Positions 25,374 to 35,305 of a stretch of DNA of 64,000 nt are shown piece by piece. Below the pieces are notes generated by a model, which saw nothing but the letters and a program-made list of their open reading frames with translations, was not told the origin of the DNA and searched no databases. Within the stretch, counting starts at the first letter, position 1, and each line of letters begins with the position of its first letter. The position numbers and the translations under genes were made by a program. The stretch comes from CADCWK01 sp965218235. Its GTDB lineage: Bacteria; Chloroflexota; Chloroflexia; Thermomicrobiales; UBA6265. The stretch spans positions 1,116,001 to 1,180,000 of the forward strand of contig OZ244596.1 of the NCBI GenBank assembly GCA_965218235.1, given 5' to 3'.

Positions 25374-26716
25374 CGGGCGGGGACCGGTGGGTTGCCGCCG
25401 GCCGCGAACTCTGCGGCGAAGATGTCCTGCGCGCCCTGGAGGTACTCCTCGACCGTCATGTCGCCGGCCCAGACCTTCTCGATCTCCTCATAAAGGTAGA
25501 CCTCGGTCTTCGGCGGGAAGAACGTCCACGTCGTGTAACCGTAGTTGTTGGCCGCGGCCGCCGTCGCCAGCCGGTCGATGATGCGCGCCATGCGCTCGTC
25601 CAGGCCGGCGAGGTTCTCGGCCGGGATCGTCACCGGAGCCGGCGCCGCCCCACAGGTCGCCACCAGCGTGGCCTGGGTCTGCGGGGAGAAGTAGTAGTTC
25701 AGGAAGTCGGCCGTCTCGGCCTGATGCGCGGAATTCGCGTTGATGCTGTAGGTCGATCCGATCCCGAGGTCGTAGATCTCGGCGCCGTCCTTCGAGGGCA
25801 TCGGGACCCAGTCCCACTCCTGACCGGCCTCGTCGAAGTAGGTATCGGCGTCGGCCTGGAACCACGTCCCCTCGATCTTCATCGCGGCGTCGCCATAGGC
25901 CAGCGCCGAGGACGCGTCCGCCGTCGTCGTCGTGTAGTACCGGTCCAGCCCGCCCATGAACCAGCCGCTGGTCTGCATCTGGTTGAGCGGCTGGAGCGCC
26001 GCCACGATCCGCGGGTCCGTCCAGGGGATCGCTCCGGTCAGGGCCTGGTAGATGACCTCTGGTCCGGCGATGTGGTTGAGGAACTCGCCGAGATACCACT
26101 CGTTGGCCGGTCGCCACTCGGCGTTGGCATGGGCGAAGGGGATGATCCCGGCGTCACTAACCGTCTGGCCCAGGGCCATCATCTCGTCGACCGTGGTCGG
26201 TGGCGTCCAGCCGTTGGCGGCGAACAGGGTCTTGTTGTAGTAGAGCACGAGCGTCTCGACCTCGTTCGGGATCGAGAACAACTGCTCACCGGAGCGTCCC
26301 AGTTGCAGGGACCACGGGGCGAAGGTCGACGCCCAGTCGTACTGCTGGGCGATCGCGTCGAGCGGGATGATCTGGCCGGCCCGGGCCAGCTCGTTCGCGA
26401 AGGACGGCCCCGGTGTGATCACGATGTCCGGCCCACCGCCGCCGGCCAGGGCGGTCTGGGTGGCCGTCCAGCCGTTGGGCTGCAGGGTGGCCTTGACCTG
26501 AGCGCCGCCCTGGGCGTTATAGACATCGACCACGTCACTGATGATGCAGTCGGCGACGGTCGAGCCACCGGTCACATCCAGCCACATCGTGAGTTCCGGG
26601 CCGGTCTGGGCCGTTGCCGGACGGACCGATGCGAAGCCGCCGACGCCGGCCATGACGATGGCGGCCAGCATCAGCGAGACGAGCAGACGGGAGCGCGCGA
26701 CGAAGGGAAGGTTCAC
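25367..26716 (-). CDS. Sugar ABC transporter solute-binding protein
   Basis: 449 residues from a GTG at 26716. An N-terminal signal peptide (LLVSLMLAAIVMAGVGGFA, cleavage near ATAQ, no lipobox Cys) precedes an extracellular-solute-binding family 1 fold: ELTMWLDVTGG, PDIVITPGPSFANELARAG, SIPNEVETLVLYYNK and AMKIEGTWF are characteristic. It would capture a sugar outside the membrane and hand it to the two permeases downstream. The C-terminal codons overlap an 11-bp tandem repeat. The LacI gene at 26972-27997 lies upstream on the same strand. Confidence 0.9.
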   Translation of the reverse strand: MNLPFVARSRLLVSLMLAAIVMAGVGGFASVRPATAQTGPELTMWLDVTGGSTVADCIISDVVDVYNAQGGAQVKATLQPNGWTATQTALAGGGGPDIVITPGPSFANELARAGQIIPLDAIAQQYDWASTFAPWSLQLGRSGEQLFSIPNEVETLVLYYNKTLFAANGWTPPTTVDEMMALGQTVSDAGIIPFAHANAEWRPANEWYLGEFLNHIAGPEVIYQALTGAIPWTDPRIVAALQPLNQMQTSGWFMGGLDRYYTTTTADASSALAYGDAAMKIEGTWFQADADTYFDEAGQEWDWVPMPSKDGAEIYDLGIGSTYSINANSAHQAETADFLNYYFSPQTQATLVATCGAAPAPVTIPAENLAGLDERMARIIDRLATAAAANNYGYTTWTFFPPKTEVYLYEEIEKVWAGDMTVEEYLQGAQDIFAAEFAAGGNPPVPART

Positions 26717-26971
26717 GTCCTCGTGCCTTTCTACCCCGGGTGTGACGCAGCGCCCATCGGAGATCGGCATCGAGACCGAGAAGCTGCTGTTCCGGGTGTC
26801 GCGATATCATACGTTTAACTCTCACGATGCGCGAGGCGGCACCCGTGATCCGGCGAAACCCGCCTGCTCCGCGGGGTCGGTCGAAGGCGCACGCCCCATT
26901 CAATCCCGCGGTAGCCGCGCATCGGGATGCCCATGTTCCGGAGATTCCGTTCCCAACGCCATCCCCATCGC

Positions 26972-27997
26972 TCAGGTCGACTCCCGCACGATCAGGTCGA
27001 AGCCGTTCTCGATCGTCCGGGGCGAGCCGGTGTACGCCCCCCGGAGCCGCTCGGCCAGCAGCCGGACCAGCTGCTGCCCGATAGTCTGGTTGCGCTGACT
27101 GACGGTCGTGAGTGCCGGGTAGACCAGGGCCGCCGCCGGGATGTCATCGAACCCGCCGATCGCGATCTCGCCGGGGACCTGAACGCCGCGCTCCCGGCAG
27201 GCGATCAGGGCACCGATCGCGATCAGGTCGTTGGCGGCGAAGACAGCGGTCGGTCGCGGGTCGATGTCCAGCAGCTTCAGCATCGCGTCGTAGCCGCCCC
27301 GCTCGTTGAAGTCGCAGTCCCGGATCAGCGCCTCGTCGATCGGGATGCCGTGGCCCGCCAGCGCCCGCCGGTAGCCGCGCTCACGGTTGTAGCGCGGCGG
27401 GGTATCCGGCTCTCCGGCGAGGATCGCGATCCGGCTGTGCCCCCGGTCGATCAGGTGCTCGACCATCATCCGGGCCGCGCTGTCGTCCGGGACATGGACG
27501 GTGTCGACCAGCGGCTCGTCGACGTCATCGAACGACATCTGGCCACCGAGCATGCAGATCGGCACGCCGCGGCGCAAGAGCGGAGCGAAGTCGCTCGCAT
27601 CGAGGTGGAACGTCGTCCCGACGAGCCCGTCGACGCGGCCGCTCAGAGCGACGCCAAGCGCCTTGAGCTCGAGGTCGCGGTGGCCGTCGGTGTTGTAGGC
27701 GAGCAGGTCGTAACCGTGCTGCCGGGCCTCGTCCTGGACCCCGCGGATGAACAGGCCGTAGAACGGGTTGACGATGTCCGGAACGACCGCGGCGATCGTC
27801 ATCGTCCGCCGCAGCCGGAGGTTCTGGGCGGTCTGGTCCGGGACGTAGCCGAGCTCGCCGATCGCCGCGAGGACGCGCTCCCGGGTCGCCTGCGACATCG
27901 ACTTTGGCTGGGTGCCATTGAGCACATGGGAGACGACGGTCTGGGAGACGCCGGCGGCCCGCGCGACGTCGGCCTGGGTCGGGCGGCGGTTCATCAA
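26972..27997 (-). CDS. LacI-family transcriptional regulator
   Basis: 341 residues. The helix-turn-helix and hinge helix are in the first 60 residues (PTQADVARAAGVSQTVVSHVLNG and RERVLAAIGELGYVPDQTAQNLR), followed by a periplasmic-binding-protein-like sensor domain. It most likely controls the ABC importer genes that follow on the same strand and is divergent from the exported propeller gene at 28380. Two Met codons start the frame; the second at 27994 is equally possible. Confidence 0.92.
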   Translation of the reverse strand: MMNRRPTQADVARAAGVSQTVVSHVLNGTQPKSMSQATRERVLAAIGELGYVPDQTAQNLRLRRTMTIAAVVPDIVNPFYGLFIRGVQDEARQHGYDLLAYNTDGHRDLELKALGVALSGRVDGLVGTTFHLDASDFAPLLRRGVPICMLGGQMSFDDVDEPLVDTVHVPDDSAARMMVEHLIDRGHSRIAILAGEPDTPPRYNRERGYRRALAGHGIPIDEALIRDCDFNERGGYDAMLKLLDIDPRPTAVFAANDLIAIGALIACRERGVQVPGEIAIGGFDDIPAAALVYPALTTVSQRNQTIGQQLVRLLAERLRGAYTGSPRTIENGFDLIVREST

Positions 27998-28379
27998 AGC
28001 TCCGTCATCTCGAACACGCGATCATTTCTCCAGCCCGTGCCGACGAAGACAGCAGTGTACGCCTCAGTTGGGCAAATCATGTGCCGCATCTCATCGGCCT
28101 CGCACGACGCCGCGGATCATGCTCAGCCGTGACCACCCATCTACCGCGCCGTCAGCTCGGCCAGCTATCACAACCAATCGACGGGAAATGGTTTCACGAT
28201 TGATACCGAGGCACATTCATGTGCGTACTTGGTTCCACGCAAACCGGCCCCTACCATACATACGGGTCATCTACCGCGGAGCCGGCCCCACGCCTAGTCC
28301 ATGCCGGAGCTTGCCGGTCACCGGCACGCTTCATCGTCAATCCGAATCTTCAACATCTGCTACGCGAAAGGAGCGACCA
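27998..28379. other. 382-base divergent intergenic region
   Basis: It separates the LacI gene from the gene at 28380 and should hold both promoters. Two small dyads stand out: GAAATGGTTTC at 28185-28195 and the 14-base palindrome GCACATTCATGTGC at 28211-28224. Either could be a regulator site. No gene is supported. Confidence 0.55.
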
Positions 28380-29411
28380 ATGCTGAGGATCATCTTGCTG
28401 CTTGCCGCCGGTCTCGTCCTGTCGGGCCTGACCACCCCCGGATATTCACTCCAGGTGAACGCCCAATCCACCCCGGCCCCCGACCCGGCGACGGAAAACC
28501 AGACGTACGAACTGCCTGGCGAGCAGGTCTTCCCGGAAGGAATCGCCTATGATCCGGCGGCGAACGCGTTTTATGTCGGGAGCACCAGTGACGGCACGAT
28601 CTACCGGGGCGACCTGGAGAACGGCGCGGTGACGGTCTTCGCCGAGGGCGGCGCCGACGGCCGGACCGCCGTCACCGGGATCAAGGTCGATAGCGAGGGC
28701 CGGCTCTACGCGGCGGGCCGGTTCACCGGCCAACTCTTCGTCTACGACACGGCCAGCGGCGATCTCCTTGGCCAGTTCGAGAACGGACTTGGCGAGGACC
28801 AGACGCTGGTCAATGACATCGCCATCGCCCCGGACGGCAGCGCCTACGTCACCGACTCGTTCAACCCCGTCCTCTACCGGGTCGCGCCCGTTGCCGCTGG
28901 CGGGTCCACACATGCCAGCACCGAGCCCCAGGGACAGGCCCAGGCCCAGGAACTCGAGGCCTTCCTCGACTTCGCGGATACCGTCTTCGAGTACGGCGAC
29001 GGTTTCAACGCGAACGGCATCGTTGCCACCCCTGACGGGACGTACCTGCTGATCGTGTCCTTCGATAGCGGCCGCCTGTTCCGGGTCGAGGTCGCCACCC
29101 AGGCGGTGACCGAGGTCGATCTGGGCGGTGAGGTTCTCACCGGTGGCGACGGGATGGCCCTCGACGGGCAGACCCTGTACGTCGTGCGCGACGACGAGGG
29201 CGAGATCACGCCGGTGGACATGGCCGGCGACTTCGCCTCGGGGAGCACGGGTGAGGGGATCACCGATCCGGCGTTCGACTACCCGACGACGATGGCGCTG
29301 GTTGGCGACGGCACGGCGCTGGTCGTCAATTCACAACTCGACATGGCGGGCGGCGGTGGGCAGCCCACCCTGCCCTTCACCATCGCCCGCATCACCCTGC
29401 CGACCAGCTAG
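28380..29411 (+). CDS. Exported SMP-30/gluconolactonase-like beta-propeller protein
   Basis: 343 residues from the ATG at 28380, with AAGGAG 7 bases upstream. The signal peptide (IILLLAAGLVLSGLTTP) is followed by an acidic, secreted-type domain of repeated blades: GIAYDPAANAFYVGSTSDGTIYR, GIKVDSEGRLYAAG, NDIAIAPDGSAYVTDS and NGIVATPDGTYLL. This is the six-bladed SMP-30/strictosidine-synthase-like fold, whose members hydrolyse lactones or only bind ligands. The metal ligands cannot be checked without alignment, so enzyme activity is open. Confidence 0.8.
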   Translation: MLRIILLLAAGLVLSGLTTPGYSLQVNAQSTPAPDPATENQTYELPGEQVFPEGIAYDPAANAFYVGSTSDGTIYRGDLENGAVTVFAEGGADGRTAVTGIKVDSEGRLYAAGRFTGQLFVYDTASGDLLGQFENGLGEDQTLVNDIAIAPDGSAYVTDSFNPVLYRVAPVAAGGSTHASTEPQGQAQAQELEAFLDFADTVFEYGDGFNANGIVATPDGTYLLIVSFDSGRLFRVEVATQAVTEVDLGGEVLTGGDGMALDGQTLYVVRDDEGEITPVDMAGDFASGSTGEGITDPAFDYPTTMALVGDGTALVVNSQLDMAGGGGQPTLPFTIARITLPTS

Positions 29412-29491
29412 ACCGCGGCAGCGCTCAGCCTTCCCGGCGTGGAGTGAGCCGACGCGATCGCCGGGGCCTGATCCGGCCGCGACGGCCGAAC

Positions 29492-29887
29492 TCAACGGGG
29501 CGTGGCTGGCTCCGCCACACCCGTTGGTCCGGCCGTCGCCCGCGCCTCGCGGATCTCGCGCAAGCGCTCGGTGTACTCCTGCCCCCAGTTCCGCATCTGG
29601 AGCAGGATCGGTTCGAGGCTGTGCCCAAAGTCGGTCAGCGAATACTCGACCTTCGGTGGAACCTCCGGATACACCTCGCGCCGGACGACGCCGTCGGCCT
29701 CCAGTTCCCGGAGTTGCAGAGTCAGCATCCGCTGGGTCACCTCGGGTAGCAGGCGACGCAGTTCGCCAAACCGGCGGGGGCCATCCAACAGGAGATAGAG
29801 CAACACTCCCTTCCACCGCCCTCCGATCACGTCGAGGGTGGCATCGACGGGACAACCGTGGTTGCAGTCATAGGTTCGGACACGCAT
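29492..29887 (-). CDS. HxlR-family transcriptional regulator
   Basis: 131 residues from the ATG at 29887 (GGAG 8 bases upstream). The typical HxlR core is present: a Cys-containing N-terminus (CNHGCPVDATLDVIGGRWKG), the winged helix RFGELRRLLPEVTQRMLTLQLRELEADGVV and EYSLTDFGHSLEPIL. These dimeric DNA-binding proteins often respond to aldehydes, quinones or oxidants. It is convergent with the propeller gene; no clear target gene lies next to its own promoter. Confidence 0.9.
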   Translation of the reverse strand: MRVRTYDCNHGCPVDATLDVIGGRWKGVLLYLLLDGPRRFGELRRLLPEVTQRMLTLQLRELEADGVVRREVYPEVPPKVEYSLTDFGHSLEPILLQMRNWGQEYTERLREIREARATAGPTGVAEPATPR

Positions 29888-30376
29888 CGGTCTGACTCCA
29901 GTCTGTCTTCCTTCCGCGCGACCGCCTCTCAGGATCTCATCGAGGACATGGGCCGCCGGCGTGAGCGCCGGTTCGGCGAAGCACGACCAGGAGATGGACG
30001 CGCCACATGCAGATCGTTGCCGCCAGGCGGGCCGCGGGCTCGTCCTGGGACCCGTCTGTTCCAGATCGCGTGCCATCGCCGTCCAGGACGAGCGTAGTCG
30101 GCTCATAACACCCCGCCCAGGCGTAGGATAACCGGATATCAGGACATGGTTGCCGCAATGCCTTGCCTGTTCACCCTTCTTGAGGTCGTCCCTGACACGT
30201 CAACGTCGATACCCCACAGGGAGCAGTCCGCGGCGACTGGACGGATCCCGGATGGGCACGTCCGCTCCGATGACAGATCGGGCGCACAATCTGTGCAATT
30301 CGATATAGGGAGTACTTGCACAAGCGCATATCATCCGATAGGATTCGTTGCACAGCACGATGAGGTGGATGACGAC
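29888..30376. other. 489-base intergenic region with regulator sites
   Basis: It separates the divergent HxlR gene and the LacI gene at 30377. The right end contains three copies of a TTGCACA motif (30292-30354). The rest shows nothing I can assign; open frames that enter it lack ribosome-binding sites. Confidence 0.6.
30292..30354 (+). promoter_or_regulatory. Three-copy TTGCACA motif, candidate LacI operators
   Basis: TGTGCAA at 30292-30298 and TTGCACA at 30316-30322 are inverted relative to each other, and TTGCACA recurs at 30348-30354, 32 bases (three helical turns) from the second. They end 23 bases before the LacI start at 30377. Confidence 0.55.
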
Positions 30377-31444
30377 ATGGCTGACCTGCCCTCCGGCGTC
30401 TCACAACGCGATGTCGCGGACCTGTTGGGGCTATCTGTCTCGACGGTTTCCCGCGCCCTCAGCGACAACGACCGGGTCAGCGACCTGACCAAGCGAGCTG
30501 TCCGGGATGCCTTTCAGACGCTGGCAGTCCGCAACGCCGGCGCCGCGACAACGGCGAGTGGAACGGCGAACCGGCCGATGATCGGCCTGACCGTCAGTCA
30601 CCTCTCCGACGAGCGCAGCCCGCAGATCATGGACATCAACTTCAGCGAGGTCCTTGCCGGAGCCGAACTGGCCTGTGCCCGGGCCGGCTTCATCCCCTAT
30701 CCATGGCAGGAATCGCAGCGCCTGTTCGAGGACGAGGGCGAGTCGTTCTTTCGGCATGTCTCGGGCGTGATCACCGTCGGCGGAGTCATCGACCGGCAGG
30801 TGATCGAGACCATTCAGCGCCACAATCTGCCGGCCGTCATCGCCGGTAGCCAGCTCCCCGGCTCCGGGATCTCCAGCGTCGGCTCGGACAACAGCGAGGG
30901 GATCGATCTCGCGATGCGGCATCTGCTCGACCGGGGGCACCGGCGGATCGCCCTGATCAACGGGCCGGACGACACGCACACCTCCCACGAAAAGCTGTCG
31001 GGCTACCTGACCGCGCTGTACGCGGCCGGGCTCCCGTTCGACCCGGCCATCGTCCGATCCCGGGAACGGTTCCGGGGGTTCGATGAGACGGCCGGCGACG
31101 AGATCGCCACCCAGCTGCTGTGGATGGATGAGCCGCCGACCGCGATCGTCTGTGCGTTCGATCAGATCGCGGTCGGGGTCTACCGCGCCGCGGCCCGGCT
31201 CGCCGTGTCGATCCCGGGCGACCTGTCGGTCGTCGGCTTCCACGACGACGATGTCGCCCGTTTCTCGATCCCGCCGATCACCACGATCCGGGTCCGACGC
31301 GCGCAGTGGGGCGAGGTCGCGGCCGAAACCCTCCTGCGTGAGCGCGAGCCGCAGCCGACCCGCGGCACCCACACGCTGATCCCGGTTCGCCTGATCGAGC
31401 GGGAATCGACCGCATCGCCGCGCGCATCCCCACCGACGACCTGA
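30377..31444 (+). CDS. LacI-family transcriptional regulator
   Basis: 355 residues from the ATG at 30377 (GAGGTGG upstream). The helix-turn-helix is VSQRDVADLLGLSVSTVSRALSDN, and the sensor domain follows with typical segments MIGLTVSHLSD, GVITVGGV, DLSVVGFHDDDVARF. It opens a 10-kb operon for an oxidoreductase, a sugar importer and a sulfatase and probably controls it through the repeats just upstream. Confidence 0.92.
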   Translation: MADLPSGVSQRDVADLLGLSVSTVSRALSDNDRVSDLTKRAVRDAFQTLAVRNAGAATTASGTANRPMIGLTVSHLSDERSPQIMDINFSEVLAGAELACARAGFIPYPWQESQRLFEDEGESFFRHVSGVITVGGVIDRQVIETIQRHNLPAVIAGSQLPGSGISSVGSDNSEGIDLAMRHLLDRGHRRIALINGPDDTHTSHEKLSGYLTALYAAGLPFDPAIVRSRERFRGFDETAGDEIATQLLWMDEPPTAIVCAFDQIAVGVYRAAARLAVSIPGDLSVVGFHDDDVARFSIPPITTIRVRRAQWGEVAAETLLREREPQPTRGTHTLIPVRLIERESTASPRASPPTT

Positions 31445-31484
31445 CCCGTCGCACGTCGCACGTTCGAAGTGGAGGATCCGGATC

Positions 31485-33848
31485 ATGAATGAGCGTCCCG
31501 CAACGGCACCGATCACTGTCACCCAGGAGGTTGCGGTTCCGCTGGTCGTCGTCGGAGGAGGCCTGTCGGGGCTGTGCGCGGCGATCGCCGCCGCCCGCCG
31601 CGGGGTCAGGGTCGCCCTGATCCAGGAGCGCCCCGTCCTGGGCGGCAACAGCAGCAGCGAGATCCGGGTCCACCCGGTCGGCGCCTCGCAGCACGGGACC
31701 AACCGCGACGCCCGCGAGACCGGCCTGATCGAGGAGATCTTCCTCGATGTCCGCTCGCGCTCCTACGGCCTGCGGCAGGTGAACGGTCAGCACTACCCGA
31801 TGTGGGACGTCGTCCTGGGCGAGAAGGCCGACAGCGAGCCCAACCTCGACCTGTTCTTCAACACCCGCATCATCGGTGTCGAAACGACGCCGGATGATCG
31901 CGACGGCTATGAGCAGCGTGTGACGGCACTGGTCGCCGCCCAGCAGGGCACCGAGGCGGTCTTCCGGTTCGTCCCGGAGACGGTGATCGACGCGACCGGC
32001 GACGGCTTCATCGCCCTTCAGGCCGGCGCGCCGTTCCGCTACGGCCGCGAAGCCCGGTCGGAGTTCAATGAGAAATGGGCGCCGGAGCAGGCGGACGACA
32101 TCGTCCTCGGCTCGACGATCATGTTCGCCGCCCGCGATGTCGGCCGGCCGGCGCCATTCATTCCCCCCTCCTGGGCGCATTCGTTCCCGGACGAAGAATC
32201 GTTGCCGTTCCGCTTCCATGAGCAGTTCGAGAGCGGCTACTGGTGGCTGGAATGGGGCGGCCGTCTCAACACGATCACCGATAACGAGACGATCCGGAAG
32301 GAACTCCACGCCGCCGTCTTCGGCGTCTGGGACCACATCAAGAACCATTGCGCCGTGCCCGGCGTCCGCGAGCGGGCGTCGACCTGGGCGATGGACTGGG
32401 TCGGCCACACCCCCGGCAAACGAGAGAGCCGTCGGTTCGAGGGCGACCATATCCTGACCGAGGGCGACATCCTCGCCGGGCTGGGCAACGTCCCGGACGA
32501 CGCCGTCGCCTACGGTGGCTGGCCGATCGACCTCCATGCCCCGGACGGCGTCTACTCGCCGGACCGCCCCTGCACCCAGCCGCCCCTGCCTGGTCTCTAC
32601 GGTATCCCGCTCCGGTCACTCTACAGCCGGACCGTCAGCAACCTCGTCCTGACCGGGCGCGACATCAGCCAGACCCATGTCGCCCATGGCTCGACCCGGG
32701 TGATGAAGACCTGCGCCGCGATCGGCGAGGCCTCCGGCACGGCGGCGGCGATCGCGATCGAGCAGGGCCGGACCCCACGGTCCGTTGCCAGTGACCCGGC
32801 GGCGGTCAAGCAGGTCCAGCAGGCGCTGCTCCGGCAGGGCGCCTACATCCCCCGCCACCGCAACACCGATCGGGCTGATCTGGCGCTGCAAACCGGCGTG
32901 ACGGCATCGGCCTCATCCGAAGCGACGTTGCGGCTCGACGACGACGGCAGCGATGCCTCTGGCTGGGAGGACACCGGCCTGAGCGCCTCCGAGCACAATG
33001 GGCTCATCGCCGAGCGACGAACGCCCGTCCTCAAGGTCGTTCCGGTCACGGAGCCGCTCGCCCAGTTGGTCGTCCTCAGTGCCGACCATCTCGATAAGAT
33101 CGCGATCCGGCTCCGGTCGGAGCGGACCGAGCCCGTCACCGCAACGCTGCACCTCCATCAGGCCGACCACCTGCGCGACCTTCGGAGTCTGGACGACAGA
33201 TCAAACCGCCTCGCGACGCTGACCGCGACGATCGCTCCCGGCGATTCGTCCGTCCGGTTCGCGCCGGAAAAGCCGATCGCGGTCGTCCCCAGCCAGCCGA
33301 TCGCGCTGATCCTCGAAGAGCTGCCCGATGTCGCGTGGCTGAGCTCCAGCCAGGAACCGCCGGGAACGCAGGCGGCCCGCTGGGATGCCGAACTCGGCTA
33401 CTGGCGCTGGCTGCATGGGACGCTCCACACCGGGATCTCTCCGATCAGCCAGCCTTACGGCGCGGCCAACATCGTCAGCGGCGTCACCCGGCCCGAGGTC
33501 GGGACGAACGTCTGGGTGTCCGACCCGGCCCAGCCGCTGCCGCAGTGGGTCGACTTGCACTGGCCGGTACCGGTCACCGCCGGCCGGGTCGAACTCACCT
33601 TCGATTCCCAGCTCTCGGGCTGGGTGTGGGAGGGGCAGTTCCCACTGATCGCCCGCGACTACGAGATCGCCCTCTGCGACCCGGCTACTGACAGCTGGCG
33701 AACAGTCGAGACCGTCACCGGCAATGTCCAGCGTCGCCGGGTCCATACCTTCGCTCCACAGAAGTCCAGCGCCGTCCGCGTCTCGATCACCGCGACCAAC
33801 GGCGGCGCGACCGCCCGGCTCGTCGAGGCCCGCGTCTACGCGGAGTGA
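31485..33848 (+). CDS. FAD-dependent oxidoreductase with C-terminal beta-sandwich domains
   Basis: 787 residues, ATG with GGAGGATC upstream. The FAD-binding dinucleotide fold is near the start (VVVGGGLSGLCAAIAAARRG, GGGLSG at residues 24-29, then ERPVLGGNSSSEIR). DATGDGFIALQAGAPFRYGRE and DISQTHVAHGSTRVMKTCAAIG are typical of the FAD_oxidored (PF12831) family. The last 300 residues contain beta-sandwich domains, the final one (PQWVDLHWPVPVTAGRVELTF) like F5/8-type discoidin domains. There is no signal peptide, so it acts in the cytoplasm. In related sugar operons such proteins are thought to oxidise a hydroxyl of an imported carbohydrate; the substrate here is unknown. Confidence 0.85.
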   Translation: MNERPATAPITVTQEVAVPLVVVGGGLSGLCAAIAAARRGVRVALIQERPVLGGNSSSEIRVHPVGASQHGTNRDARETGLIEEIFLDVRSRSYGLRQVNGQHYPMWDVVLGEKADSEPNLDLFFNTRIIGVETTPDDRDGYEQRVTALVAAQQGTEAVFRFVPETVIDATGDGFIALQAGAPFRYGREARSEFNEKWAPEQADDIVLGSTIMFAARDVGRPAPFIPPSWAHSFPDEESLPFRFHEQFESGYWWLEWGGRLNTITDNETIRKELHAAVFGVWDHIKNHCAVPGVRERASTWAMDWVGHTPGKRESRRFEGDHILTEGDILAGLGNVPDDAVAYGGWPIDLHAPDGVYSPDRPCTQPPLPGLYGIPLRSLYSRTVSNLVLTGRDISQTHVAHGSTRVMKTCAAIGEASGTAAAIAIEQGRTPRSVASDPAAVKQVQQALLRQGAYIPRHRNTDRADLALQTGVTASASSEATLRLDDDGSDASGWEDTGLSASEHNGLIAERRTPVLKVVPVTEPLAQLVVLSADHLDKIAIRLRSERTEPVTATLHLHQADHLRDLRSLDDRSNRLATLTATIAPGDSSVRFAPEKPIAVVPSQPIALILEELPDVAWLSSSQEPPGTQAARWDAELGYWRWLHGTLHTGISPISQPYGAANIVSGVTRPEVGTNVWVSDPAQPLPQWVDLHWPVPVTAGRVELTFDSQLSGWVWEGQFPLIARDYEIALCDPATDSWRTVETVTGNVQRRRVHTFAPQKSSAVRVSITATNGGATARLVEARVYAE

Positions 33849-33969
33849 TTCCGTGGGCGTCCACGCCCCCCCCACCCATCCCGAATTTCAGGCTCGGAGT
33901 CGAGCCCGGAAGAGACCCGTCGCAGGTCGCCGAAGCCGGCGGCCCCAGGAATACCAGGAGAGGTCGAAG

Positions 33970-35280
33970 ATGACAGCACCACAGTTCTCCCGACGACAGG
34001 CCATCGGTGGCGCAGCGGCCATCGCGGCCGGTGCGGCACTCGCCGGCGACCGATCAGCCATCGCCGCGCCATCCCGCCAAAGCGCTCCCCTGCAGGTCTG
34101 GGGCGGTGTCCCGGGGGAGAACGGGCCGCAAGACCTGATCGACGCCTTCAAGGCGGCGAATCCCGGCATCGAGGTCACCTACACCCGCTACGTCAACGAC
34201 GACACCGGCAACACCCAGCTCGACACCGCCCTCCAGGGCGGCACGCCGATCGACGTCTACTTCACGTACGATCTGCCGCGGCTCTCGGCCCGGACCGGAG
34301 CCGGCGCCGCGGCCGACCTGGCACCGTACATCGCCAGTGCCCAGGCGATCAACGACTGGGCGACGACCAACGAAGGTGTCAAGACAGCGGACGGCGTCTA
34401 CTACGCGCTCCCGACCGCCCAGGAGCGGACGTTCATCTTCGCCAACAAGAACATGCTCGACGACGCCGGCGTCACCGTCCCCGAGAGCTGGACGTTCGAT
34501 GAGTACCAGACCGCGGCCGAGACCCTGACGTCCGACTCGGTCTACGGCACCTTCGCCCGGCCGGACGAGCCCCGGACCAGACTGGGCCCGAACTACTGGT
34601 ACAAAGCCGACGGCATGACCTCGAACTTCGATGATCCGGCCTTCCGGTCCCAGCTCGAGAGCCAACGGGCCATGATCGACGCCGGAACCGCCTTCCCCTG
34701 GTCCGATGTCCTCGCCCAGAACCTCCGCGCCTATGCCCAGACACCGTTCCTAAGCGAGCAGGACGCCCTCTGGAGCACCGCGCCGTTCTCGCTGCGCTAC
34801 GTCAACGACAAGGAGGACTTCCCGCACGATTTCGTGACCACGTTCATCCCGGCGCCGAAACCCGCTGACGTCGCCGATCCCTGGGATCTCGCCACGCTCA
34901 ACAACTGGATCCTGATGAACAGCACGGCCGCCGACCCCGACACGGCCTGGATGTTCATCCAGTTCTGGCTGACCGACGGCGCCCAGTACCTGTTCAAGGG
35001 CGGCAAGATCCCGGCCTTCCCCGGGACCAGCGAGGACGCGGTCGTCGAGGGCATCCTCGGACCGGACCGCGACACCCTCTACGACGTCGAGGCCTTCCGG
35101 CGGGTGATCTTCGCCAGCGACGTGCGGTACTACCGCGATACCCAGACGCGGGGGCTCTCGCAGATCGCCCAGATCTGGCAGGCCGAGACCGACCGGTTCC
35201 TGATCGGCGAGACCGAACTGGACGAAACGCTGACCGCCCTCAAGGAACAGGCTGACGCGGCTATCGCGAGCGCCAGCTAG
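33970..35280 (+). CDS. Tat-exported sugar ABC transporter solute-binding protein
   Basis: 436 residues from the ATG at 33970. The twin-arginine signal is clear: SRRQAIGGAAAIAAGAALAG. The mature part is an extracellular-solute-binding family 1 protein (LQVWGGVPGENGPQDLIDAFKAANPGIEV, PIDVYFTYDLPRLSART, FIFANKNMLDDAGVTVPESWTFDE; each quoted in part only). It lies between the oxidoreductase and two permease genes. Confidence 0.9.
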   Translation: MTAPQFSRRQAIGGAAAIAAGAALAGDRSAIAAPSRQSAPLQVWGGVPGENGPQDLIDAFKAANPGIEVTYTRYVNDDTGNTQLDTALQGGTPIDVYFTYDLPRLSARTGAGAAADLAPYIASAQAINDWATTNEGVKTADGVYYALPTAQERTFIFANKNMLDDAGVTVPESWTFDEYQTAAETLTSDSVYGTFARPDEPRTRLGPNYWYKADGMTSNFDDPAFRSQLESQRAMIDAGTAFPWSDVLAQNLRAYAQTPFLSEQDALWSTAPFSLRYVNDKEDFPHDFVTTFIPAPKPADVADPWDLATLNNWILMNSTAADPDTAWMFIQFWLTDGAQYLFKGGKIPAFPGTSEDAVVEGILGPDRDTLYDVEAFRRVIFASDVRYYRDTQTRGLSQIAQIWQAETDRFLIGETELDETLTALKEQADAAIASAS

Positions 35281-35305
35281 TTCCCACGCACCGCAGGAGG
35301 GGGTG

